Assembly: GCA_021780055.1 (NCBI GenBank)
Contig: JAJXZM010000066.1
Coordinates: 1 to 5,543, forward strand
Length of the DNA: 5,543 nt
Reading direction: 5' to 3'
From: Acidobacteriota bacterium
GTDB lineage: Bacteria > Acidobacteriota > Terriglobia > UBA7540
Part shown: positions 1 to 5,188 of the stretch, piece by piece
How the letters are laid out: every line of letters starts with the position of its first letter
Numbering within the stretch: the first letter of the stretch is position 1
Notes under the pieces: generated by a model
Databases searched by the model: none
Seen by the model: only the letters and a program-made list of their open reading frames with translations
What the model was told of the DNA's origin: nothing
Translations under genes and position numbers: made by a program

Positions 1-1584
1 CTCAGGCAGATGATTCACGCCGTCCGCCACAAGGGGATCATTCTCGATAGCGACCCTATCAGCAACATCAGTCCCGTAAATGTCCCTGACGAGGCTTTCG
101 CGGATATGGAGTTTAACAAAATCAAGGTTCTTTTGCAGATCTGCACTTGATACAGGTATTTTCTGCTTGGCCAGAAAATTGGTGAACTCAGTCAGAACAT
201 CGTCGGTCACCTGGAAATCTTCCGGAATGGTCTTGTGCTCCGCAAGATAATTCTGTGCGAAGGTATAGAACGCTCCGTTCTGCACCAAGGTTTGCTGGGT
301 ATCAGTGAGTTTCGCGGGGGCCACCTTGACGTCAGGTGTTATTCCTCCGCCGCCGTAGACTTTCCGGCCTCCGTCAGTCAGGCGGACCTCGGTGTGAGGT
401 TCAGCAGCATTTTCGGGGCGGTAATAATAGTCGTAAAGCGATACGGTATCGTAATTTCGCTGGATCAGTCGTCCGCTGGGCGTGTAATAGCGCGCAGTCG
501 TTAATGCCAGGCCCGTGTCGTCGCTTAGAGGATAGACAGTTTGAACCAGCCCTTTGCCGAAACTGGTCTCGCCCATCACTAAGGCTCGGTCGTGGTCTTG
601 CAGGGCTCCCGTAACAATCTCTGCCGCGCTCGCAGTCATTCGATTAATCAGGATCACAATGGGATATCGGTTTCCTTTGTCCCCGTGCGTCGCGTAGTAT
701 CGTTTCTCCGGCGAAGAGCGCCCGTAATGATAAACGATTAACTGACCCTTCTTCAGAAAGTGGTCGGAGACTTCCACGGCCTCCTGCAGTAAGCCCCCGG
801 GATTGCCGCGCAAGTCAAGGACGAGTCCATCCATGTGCTCGGTATCCAGCTTTTTCAGCGCCTGGCTAAGCTCCGTGTTGGTGGTTTCGTTAAAGCGGCT
901 GATGTGAATGTACCCTACATGGGGTTTCACCATGAATACATCATCAACGCTCGGCTGCGTAATCTCACCGCGCGTGACCGTAAAACTGAGCGGATTGGTC
1001 GCTCCTTCGCGCCGGACCACGACATGCACAATTGTGCCGCGAGGGCCCTTCAGCAATTTGGCCACTTTGTCCGTTTGCTCATTCAACGAAGAATCGAGGC
1101 CGACGGCACTCTTGGCGTTGACTTCCTCGATTACATCTCCAGGGCGGAGACCTGCCTTAAATGCCGGGGAGCCGGGAATCGGCGCGACCACAAAGGTTAC
1201 CAGCTTCCCCATTTTGCCGGGCCGTGACTGGATGCTCATTCCAACGCCGAAATAACGGCCTTCCTGGTCCTCTCGCAACATGGCAAAGGCGCGCGGATCG
1301 AAGAAGTTCGAATGCGGGTCAAGGGTCCGGAGCATGCCAGGAATCGCTCCCAGGAAATTACTGTTCGTAGGACCGTAAATGGCTTTGTTGGGATCAACCG
1401 GAGTGGCGTAATTTTCCTGGACCTTGCCGTAGACGTTGGTGAACTCACGTAGGCTGGCCTGAAAGGAGGAATCGTTGTCGTTCGCCGTATTGGCTTCAAC
1501 TTGCGGGCCATAAAGCCCGCCGAGGATGGCGCAAACAATCAAAGTTGCGAAGACAAACCACCCTGCGCGTCGACTTTGCTTCAT
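1..1584 (-). CDS. S41 family carboxyl-terminal processing peptidase (CtpA/Prc-like), C-terminus cut by window edge
   Basis: A serine protease of the tail-specific/C-terminal processing family, expected to act in the periplasm on exposed C-termini. Reading from the ATG at 1584-1582, 528 codons stay open to base 1, with no stop in the window. Residues about 8-25 are a hydrophobic segment after a basic MKQSRR start, so a signal peptide or N-terminal anchor. A PDZ domain lies at about 109-200, beginning at the GRYFGVGM motif. The peptidase core has DLRGNPGG (257-264), the catalytic serine in TASAAE (Ser319) and the lysine in SFGKGLVQ (Lys344). The Ser-to-Lys spacing of 25 is that of the Ser/Lys dyad in known CtpA/Prc enzymes. 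The residues before the core (LDPHSNFFDP) are also typical. The region after the core (from about 400) is the usual C-terminal extension, so probably only a few residues are missing. It diverges from the tRNA and sugar genes and looks monocistronic at its 5' end. The family is certain; the physiological substrate is unknown. Confidence 0.96.
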   Translation of the reverse strand, partial: MKQSRRAGWFVFATLIVCAILGGLYGPQVEANTANDNDSSFQASLREFTNVYGKVQENYATPVDPNKAIYGPTNSNFLGAIPGMLRTLDPHSNFFDPRAFAMLREDQEGRYFGVGMSIQSRPGKMGKLVTFVVAPIPGSPAFKAGLRPGDVIEEVNAKSAVGLDSSLNEQTDKVAKLLKGPRGTIVHVVVRREGATNPLSFTVTRGEITQPSVDDVFMVKPHVGYIHISRFNETTNTELSQALKKLDTEHMDGLVLDLRGNPGGLLQEAVEVSDHFLKKGQLIVYHYGRSSPEKRYYATHGDKGNRYPIVILINRMTASAAEIVTGALQDHDRALVMGETSFGKGLVQTVYPLSDDTGLALTTARYYTPSGRLIQRNYDTVSLYDYYYRPENAAEPHTEVRLTDGGRKVYGGGGITPDVKVAPAKLTDTQQTLVQNGAFYTFAQNYLAEHKTIPEDFQVTDDVLTEFTNFLAKQKIPVSSADLQKNLDFVKLHIRESLVRDIYGTDVADRVAIENDPLVADGVNHLPE

Positions 1585-1594
1585 TACGTTGCAG

Positions 1595-1600
1595 CTCCTT
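1595..1600 (-). promoter_or_regulatory. Ribosome binding site of the S41 peptidase
   Basis: On the minus strand AAGGAG lies 10 nt before the ATG at 1584. It fixes this start, which also places the hydrophobic signal segment at the N-terminus. Confidence 0.7.
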
Positions 1601-1615
1601 TGCCCTGCTCTAAAA

Positions 1616-1645
1616 ATTATAGCACGGGCTGTCATTGTCGCCGAA
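1616..1645 (-). promoter_or_regulatory. Possible promoter of the S41 peptidase gene
   Basis: On the minus strand a perfect TATAAT (1616-1621) sits just upstream of the RBS. The best -35 match is TTCGGC (1640-1645) at an 18-nt spacer, which is poor beyond its first two bases. The -10 is convincing; the -35 is weak, so this is a tentative call. Confidence 0.4.
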
Positions 1646-1902
1646 TTTCCAAACCCCTCCCCGGACCCAGTCCCGCGCCCGCCCAGGCACTTGGACCGGA
1701 CCAGCCAAGTATACGGGGAATGGCTGCTGCGGGCAAGCCAAGAAAGCTGGGACGATTTTCGCCTGATGTTGACCTATGGTGGCCTGCTTGAAACGCGCCA
1801 AATGTGCGCCGCGGTCGCTGTAAATGAGACGCTTGCGGAGATTCCTCGCCAGGGCGAGGCTGGAACGTGTTCCCAGAGACAAACCCGGGTCACATAGTTG
1901 CG
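1622..1902. other. Gene-free divergent intergenic region with two short palindromes
   Basis: No coding sequence I can defend lies between the peptidase promoter and the tRNA promoter. The open frames on both strands give translations without recognisable motifs. Visible structure: an ACTTGG...CCAAGT inverted repeat (1689-1694/1705-1710), a CCTCGC-CAGG-GCGAGG hairpin (1844-1859), and immediately after it the palindrome GGAAC-GT-GTTCC (1862-1873), about 30 bp before the -35 of the tRNA promoter. Confidence 0.6.
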
Positions 1903-1931
1903 TTGACATATGCGGGCCATGAGTGCAAAAT
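1903..1931 (+). promoter_or_regulatory. Sigma70-type promoter of the tRNA-Arg gene
   Basis: A perfect -35 TTGACA (1903-1908) is followed, after exactly 17 nt, by CAAAAT (1926-1931), a 4/6 match to the -10 consensus. The next bases are GGGAA, a fairly G-rich discriminator of the kind seen at stable-RNA promoters. Transcription would start near 1938, giving a leader of about 40 nt before the mature tRNA 5' end at 1977. The correct orientation and distance make this the likely tRNA promoter. Confidence 0.7.
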
Positions 1932-1946
1932 GGGAATCTGCGAGGT

Positions 1947-1966
1947 GAAAACCCGTCAGGGTTTTC
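1947..1966 (+). other. Perfect 8-bp hairpin in the tRNA 5' leader
   Basis: GAAAACCC pairs without mismatch with GGGTTTTC around a GTCA tetraloop. It ends 10 nt before the mature tRNA 5' end and lies just after the inferred transcription start, so it would be part of the precursor leader. No T-run follows on either strand, so it is not a standard intrinsic terminator. A role in precursor processing or as a protein site is possible but unproven. Confidence 0.55.
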
Positions 1967-1976
1967 CCGCCTGTCC

Positions 1977-2053
1977 GCGCCCGTAGCTCAGCTGGATAGA
2001 GCACTTGCCTACGAAGCAAGGGGTCGGGAGTTCGAATCTCTCCGGGCGTACCA
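1977..2053 (+). tRNA. tRNA-Arg (anticodon ACG), CCA encoded
   Basis: A complete 77-nt cloverleaf. The acceptor stem GCGCCCG (1977-1983) pairs with CGGGCGT (2043-2049), with a G-U wobble at the terminal 1:72 pair. The D arm is GCTC/GAGC (1986-1989/1999-2002) with GG in the loop. The anticodon stem CTTGC/GCAAG (2004-2008/2016-2020) encloses CTACGAA, giving anticodon ACG at 2011-2013. There is a 5-nt variable loop, and the T arm GGGAG/CTCTC encloses TTCGAAT. A73 and an encoded CCA (2051-2053) end the gene. A at position 20 of the D loop and C35 match the known arginine identity elements. The A34 anticodon implies inosine modification by TadA, allowing CGU, CGC and CGA to be read. No clear terminator follows. 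Confidence 0.97.
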
Positions 2054-2204
2054 TTCCTTTCAATCGGTTACAAACTTCATTGCAGGTTGAATTTTCAGGG
2101 TACCTGTTCCGCGTTCGCGTCTTTCAATTACGTTTGGATCTATTGTGGCAAGAAGCTGAGGGCGTATTGCCGGATAGTCTTCGGTCCGCCCATTAACAGC
2201 CCAC

Positions 2205-2218
2205 TGGTAGTGCTACCG
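2205..2218. promoter_or_regulatory. Candidate LacI-family-like operator palindrome
   Basis: TGGTAG-TG-CTACCG is a near-perfect palindrome: GGTAG/CTACC around a 2-bp centre. Its length and shape resemble operators of LacI-family sugar repressors. It lies about 80 bp before the start of the GH32 remnant and upstream of the fructokinase/transporter pair, where a sugar-responsive operator would be expected. No repressor gene is in the window, so the assignment is inference. Confidence 0.35.
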
Positions 2219-2286
2219 TTGACTGGAAATGCATTTCACGAACACCTATTGCATGCCGGCTGTATACTTTCATGCGCTATATGTTC

Positions 2287-2296
2287 GGGGGTGATC
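2287..2296 (+). promoter_or_regulatory. Strong Shine-Dalgarno sequence before a signal-peptide-like ORF
   Basis: GGGGGTGATC matches the anti-SD complement GGAGGTGATC at nine of ten bases. The purine core ends 7 nt before the ATG at 2299. Such an extended match is unlikely to be chance, and it supports a real, formerly functional gene start here. Confidence 0.55.
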
Positions 2297-2298
2297 AG

Positions 2299-2406
2299 AT
2301 GCATCGTTTCAGGATGAAATGTTTGATGCTCGCAGTCATTTGCTTCATCCCGGAGACTGTGCCAGCTTCGACCCGAAGTCTTCGCGATAGAGGGCTGCGC
2401 TCTTAA
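2299..2406 (+). pseudogene. Signal-peptide-like 5' remnant, probably of the GH32 gene
   Basis: From ATG 2299 a 35-codon frame opens with basic residues (MHRFRMK), then a hydrophobic core (CLMLAVICFI), then PETVPAS, a plausible signal-peptidase site. It stops at TAA 2404-2406. The SD at 2287-2296 supports this start. GH32 C-terminal homology begins at about 2394 in a different frame. The simplest reading is that this is the N-terminus of a secreted GH32 enzyme whose catalytic part has been deleted. The alternative, an independent short secreted peptide, cannot be excluded. The residues after the signal (SLRDRGLRS) faintly resemble the start of mature GH32 proteins, but that similarity is too short to rely on. 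Confidence 0.45.
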
Positions 2407-2744
2407 ATCTTGCGAAGGGCCAGACCTTGCGACTGCACATCTTTGTTGACCGTTGTTCTGTCGAGGTTTTTGCCAACCATGGCGAGCGCGTTATTTCCGA
2501 TCTGATTTTTCCTTCTCTTTCCTGCCAGGGGATTGAATTATATTCGAAGGGCGGGGAAGCAAAGATCGTAAAGCTGAACATCTGGAACCTTAAATCAATA
2601 TGGCAGGAGCTCGACACAGCGTGGCTGCAGGGAACCGGCAAAGCCCACTGGTCAAAGGATAGTGCCCATGAAGATTGTCAGCATTGGAGAAGTCTTGTGG
2701 GATGTTATCGGAAACAAGGAGCATCTGGGCGGCGCCACATTTAA
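2391..2744 (+). pseudogene. GH32 (levanase/inulinase/invertase family) C-terminal fragment
   Basis: The codons from about 2394 to 2603 encode the end of the GH32 C-terminal beta-sandwich. Recognisable pieces are LAKGQTLRLHIFVDR, CSVEVFANHGE, SDLIFP, GIELYSKGGEAKIVKLNIW and NLKSIW, the usual last residues of these beta-fructosidases. The family cleaves beta-fructosidic bonds in sucrose, levan or inulin. A stop (2388-2390) closes the frame just upstream, and the five-bladed propeller with its WMNDPNG, FRDP and EC motifs is absent from the window, so about 400 or more residues are missing. The frame also overruns the usual C-terminus by about 46 codons, and its last 77 nt overlap the fructokinase gene, suggesting the native stop was lost. 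A TTG at 2427, after AAGGG, could start a 105-residue product, but the domain alone would not be catalytic. It heads a fructokinase-transporter pair, fitting a former fructan operon. Confidence 0.8.
2654..2659 (+). promoter_or_regulatory. Ribosome binding site of the fructokinase gene
   Basis: AAAGGA lies 8 nt before the ATG at 2668 but only 2 nt before the in-frame GTG at 2662. It therefore decides for the ATG start. Confidence 0.65.
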
Positions 2745-3555
2745 CTTTTCGGCTCACGCGCGGAAACTCGGCCACGAGGTTTACTTTATCAGCGCAGTCG
2801 GTCGCGACGAGCGTGGGGACCGCGTGCTCGAGCGTATGTTACAAATGGGACTCTCGACGCGATTCGTCCGCCGCGACGAAAACTACCCGACCGGCATAGC
2901 GTCCGTTACCCTGAACGCAAACGGGCAGCCTGCATTTCGGATCGAACGCCCTGCCGCCTACGATTTTCCGGTGCTGACAGAAGCTGATTTGAATGAGCTC
3001 CTGCAACCCGCCCCGGATTGGATCTACTTCGGGACGTTGCACCAGATCAGCCCGCAGGCGCGCGAAGTTACCGCCCGGCTTCTAGCCGCAAAATGCGGGG
3101 CGCGGCATTTCTACGATGTCAACCTTCGGCCCGCCTGCTACGAACCGCAACTTGTGCGTGATCTGATGGCCAAGGCGACGGTCGTCAAGCTCAATGACGA
3201 AGAAGTCCCAGCCGTCGACCAAATGTGCGGCCGCTCTCACCGGACTCTGGAGGAGTTTTGCCGTGATTACGCGTCCGGTCTGGGTTGGGAAGCCGTGTGC
3301 GTAACGCGGGGAGCGGAGGGCTGTGCCTTGCTGATTGGCGGCGAATTCGTCGAAGCCCCGGGTTATGGCGTGAGCGTGGTTGACGCCGTCGGTGCCGGCG
3401 ACGCCTTTGCGGCCGCTTTTCTGCACGGACTGGGTAACGGCTGGCCCGCAAGGCGGGTCGCCGATTTTGCCAACCGGGTGGGGGCGCTGATTACCAGCCG
3501 TCCAGGAGCAGTCCCGCCCTGGACGCTTGACGAATTGGAAGATCTGGCCAGTTAG
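2668..3555 (+). CDS. PfkB-family carbohydrate kinase, probable fructokinase
   Basis: A cytoplasmic ATP-dependent sugar kinase of the ribokinase/PfkB superfamily, 295 residues, normal for the family. The N-terminus IGEVLWDVIG (6-15) places the sugar-contacting Asp at 12 and is followed by LGGATFNFSAHARKLG (20-35), the GG-x-x-x-N substrate motif. The GEVLWD...GGxxFNF pattern is characteristic of fructokinase-type members rather than ribokinases. VGRDERGD continues PfkB signature 1. The ATP-side motif VTRGAEG follows, and signature 2 reads DAVGAGDAF (239-247) with catalytic base Asp245. All key residues are intact. The expected reaction is fructose + ATP to fructose-6-phosphate. It follows the GH32 remnant and precedes a sugar porter, supporting fructose use. 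The start is ATG 2668, chosen by RBS spacing over GTG 2662. Substrate is inferred from motif and context; another ketose or 2-keto sugar is possible. Confidence 0.92.
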   Translation: MKIVSIGEVLWDVIGNKEHLGGATFNFSAHARKLGHEVYFISAVGRDERGDRVLERMLQMGLSTRFVRRDENYPTGIASVTLNANGQPAFRIERPAAYDFPVLTEADLNELLQPAPDWIYFGTLHQISPQAREVTARLLAAKCGARHFYDVNLRPACYEPQLVRDLMAKATVVKLNDEEVPAVDQMCGRSHRTLEEFCRDYASGLGWEAVCVTRGAEGCALLIGGEFVEAPGYGVSVVDAVGAGDAFAAAFLHGLGNGWPARRVADFANRVGALITSRPGAVPPWTLDELEDLAS

Positions 3556-3642
3556 TGGAATCTCCTGTATCTTTGCTTCAATCTGCAGTCAGCTTTGCCT
3601 CACAACGGCTGCAGAAGTTCAATCTACATTCGTGCGCGTGTT
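3556..3642 (+). repeat. Short repeats in the fructokinase-transporter gap
   Basis: The 87-bp gap contains CTTTGCTTCA (3571-3580) and near-copy CTTTGCCTCA (3593-3602), TTCAATCT twice (3577-3584 and 3618-3625), and the inverted pair TCTGCAG/CTGCAGA (3582-3588/3609-3615) with a 20-nt loop. There is no T-run and no obvious promoter, so the two genes are probably co-transcribed. The inverted pair could form a weak stem in the mRNA ahead of the transporter start. Confidence 0.4.
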
Positions 3643-4965
3643 ATGAGTCTGAACAAAATTCTGATTAAGAGTAGCGTTGTGGCCGCATTGGGCGGGCTCC
3701 TGTTCGGTTTTGATACGGCCGTGATTGCCGGGACAACCCATGCTTTAACCCTAAAATATGAGCTTTCGCCCGGCCTTCTGGGGATGACCGTCGCTGTTGC
3801 GCTTTTGGGCGCTATTATTGGCGCCATGTCTGCCGGAATTCCTGGCGAGCGGTTTGGCCGCCGCAACAGCCTCCGGTTGCTGGCAGTTCTATATTTGGCC
3901 TCGGCCCTTGGTTGTGCTTTTGCGTGGGGCTGGTATCCGCTGGTGTTCTTCCGTTTTCTTGGCGGCCTAGGCATAGGTGGCTCATCGGTGCTGGGGCCGA
4001 TGTACATCGCGGAAATCGCTCCCGCCAAGTGGCGCGGGCGGTTGGTCGGATTGTTCCAGTTCAATGTGGTCTTTGGCATTCTGCTGGCATACTTTTCGAA
4101 CTACATAATTGCGCTCATGCATTTTGGCGCGACCGAATGGCGCTGGATGCTGGGTGTTGCATCGGTTCCGGCCGCGCTCTTCCTCGTAATGCTGTTTGGC
4201 ATTCCACAAAGCCCCCGCTGGCTTGTTGAAAAGCGGCGGGTGGATGAGGCACGAACGGTTTTGCAGCAGGTGGGAGAACAAAACCTCGAACAAGAGCTGA
4301 AGGACATCCTGGAATCAATGCACCTTGAGCGTGCCAGGGAACCCTTGTTCACCCGAAAATATCGCCTGCCGATTTTCCTTGCAGTAACGATCGGCATGTT
4401 TAACCAGTTAGCCGGTATCAACGCCATTCTCTACTACTTAAACGACATTTTCGCTCGTGCCGGTTTCAGCGCGTTGTCCGGAGACATTCAGGCAGTGGCC
4501 GTGGGCGCGACCAACCTGCTGTTCACCGTGATTGCAATGTCAATGATTGACCGTGTGGGCCGCAGGAGGCTGCTGCTAATCGGCTCCGTTGGTACCGCGG
4601 CCTGCCTGGGCGGAGTTGCGGCCATTTTCTTTACTTCAGCGCATGAAAATTTGCTGGTGTGGCTGCTGATGGGATACATCGCGTTCTTCGCATTTTCCCA
4701 GGGCGCTGTGATTTGGGTCTATATCAGCGAGGTTTTCCCTAACCGCGTTCGGGCTAAGGGTCAGAGCCTCGGCAGCTTTTCGCACTGGTTCATGAATGCG
4801 ATCATCTCGTGGACCTTCCCCCTAATAGCGGCCGCGTCGGGCGCGTATCCTTTCGTTTTCTTTGCCGCCATGATGGTGCTCCAGTTTATTGTGGTCCTCC
4901 TCTTCTACCCGGAAACCAAAGGCGTCACCCTGGAGGATATGCAAAAGAAACTCGGGATTACTTAA
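3643..4965 (+). CDS. MFS sugar porter (SP family) transporter
   Basis: A 12-helix inner-membrane sugar transporter of the major facilitator superfamily, 440 residues from ATG 3643. Sugar-porter signatures appear in order: GGLLFGFD (17-24) in helix 1, GERFGRR in loop 2-3, RFLGGLGIGG (from R104), PMYIAEIAPAKWRG (119-132), PQSPRWL (188-194), NQLAGIN (254-260, the QQ-x-x-GIN sugar-binding motif with the first Q replaced by N), DRVGRRR in loop 8-9, EVFPNRVRAKG (from E363) and PETKG (423-427). SP members are usually proton symporters or facilitators for hexoses and pentoses. The kinase just upstream suggests fructose or a related monosaccharide. The frame is open back to a TTG at 3595, but that would add 16 polar residues, while family members begin close to helix 1 as MSLNKILIK does. 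No good SD precedes the ATG, so translation may be weak or coupled. Confidence 0.95.
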   Translation: MSLNKILIKSSVVAALGGLLFGFDTAVIAGTTHALTLKYELSPGLLGMTVAVALLGAIIGAMSAGIPGERFGRRNSLRLLAVLYLASALGCAFAWGWYPLVFFRFLGGLGIGGSSVLGPMYIAEIAPAKWRGRLVGLFQFNVVFGILLAYFSNYIIALMHFGATEWRWMLGVASVPAALFLVMLFGIPQSPRWLVEKRRVDEARTVLQQVGEQNLEQELKDILESMHLERAREPLFTRKYRLPIFLAVTIGMFNQLAGINAILYYLNDIFARAGFSALSGDIQAVAVGATNLLFTVIAMSMIDRVGRRRLLLIGSVGTAACLGGVAAIFFTSAHENLLVWLLMGYIAFFAFSQGAVIWVYISEVFPNRVRAKGQSLGSFSHWFMNAIISWTFPLIAAASGAYPFVFFAAMMVLQFIVVLLFYPETKGVTLEDMQKKLGIT

Positions 4966-5061
4966 GGCGACTCGGCCCGATAAGAGCCGGCCCATGCTGG
5001 AATGGGAACGATGCCTGCGCCGCCGCGGCCGTTCGCTTGAGGGTTAACCCGCCGAATGCTA
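4966..5061. other. Spacer after the transporter; no clear terminator
   Basis: Nothing coding is recognisable. CGGC...GCCG (around 4973-4989) can form a short 4-bp stem, but no U-tract follows, so no intrinsic terminator can be called. Read-through into the M81 gene is possible, though that gene has its own candidate promoter. Confidence 0.4.
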
Positions 5062-5090
5062 TTGGGAAAAGGGGTTGCGCGGGATATACT
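5062..5090 (+). promoter_or_regulatory. Candidate promoter of the M81 peptidase gene
   Basis: TTGGGA (5062-5067, 4/6 match to the -35 consensus) and TATACT (5085-5090, 5/6 match to the -10) are separated by exactly 17 nt. Transcription would start near 5097, leaving a leader of about 90 nt before the TTG start. It suggests that the M81 gene is not simply part of the sugar operon. Confidence 0.5.
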
Positions 5091-5175
5091 GCTGCTATCA
5101 AAGCAGTTCACATATGAATTCTGGCTGGAGTTTGCACGCCGGTGGGGATAGACTTCAGGCCGTCTTCACGACGAT

Positions 5176-5182
5176 GGAGGAG
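5176..5182 (+). promoter_or_regulatory. Ribosome binding site selecting the TTG start of the M81 gene
   Basis: GGAGGAG is a near-ideal SD, 6 nt before TTG 5189. Two in-frame ATGs further upstream (5114 and 5174) have no SD; the one at 5174 overlaps this site. Confidence 0.75.
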
Positions 5183-5188
5183 AGACTC

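Larger units (their letters stand above)
2054..2298. other. Intergenic region between tRNA-Arg and the GH32 remnant; no intact gene
   Basis: The plus-strand frames give cysteine- and hydrophobic-rich translations with no family resemblance. On the minus strand one frame is open for 50 codons (2063-2212, stop at 2060-2062) and reads like a protein C-terminus, but it has no start and I do not recognise it. A 12-bp palindrome is listed separately. TATACT (2263-2268) resembles a -10 but has no acceptable -35. The segment looks more AT-rich than the flanking genes. Confidence 0.5.

Noticed and set aside
1526..1897. Plus-strand 123-codon frame opposite and upstream of the peptidase start.
   Set aside because: It overlaps the peptidase N-terminus on the other strand, has no SD, and its translation resembles no known family.
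1610..1909. Minus-strand 99-codon frame with a SDRG string recalling IS3-type transposases.
   Set aside because: Only four residues match; the following expected DDE motifs are absent, and the frame runs through the peptidase promoter.
2219..2268. A promoter made of TTGACT (2219-2224) or TATACT (2263-2268).
   Set aside because: No acceptable partner element lies at 15-19 nt from either.
2054..2298. An integrative element using the tRNA-Arg 3' end as its attachment site.
   Set aside because: No integrase and no second copy of the tRNA 3' end are visible in the window.
2087..2317. Plus-strand 76-codon frame after the tRNA.
   Set aside because: The translation is cysteine-rich with no motif, there is no RBS, and it overlaps the better-supported start at 2299.
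3595..3642. A TTG start at 3595 for the sugar transporter.
   Set aside because: It would add 16 polar residues that sugar porters do not normally carry; ATG 3643 fits the family better.
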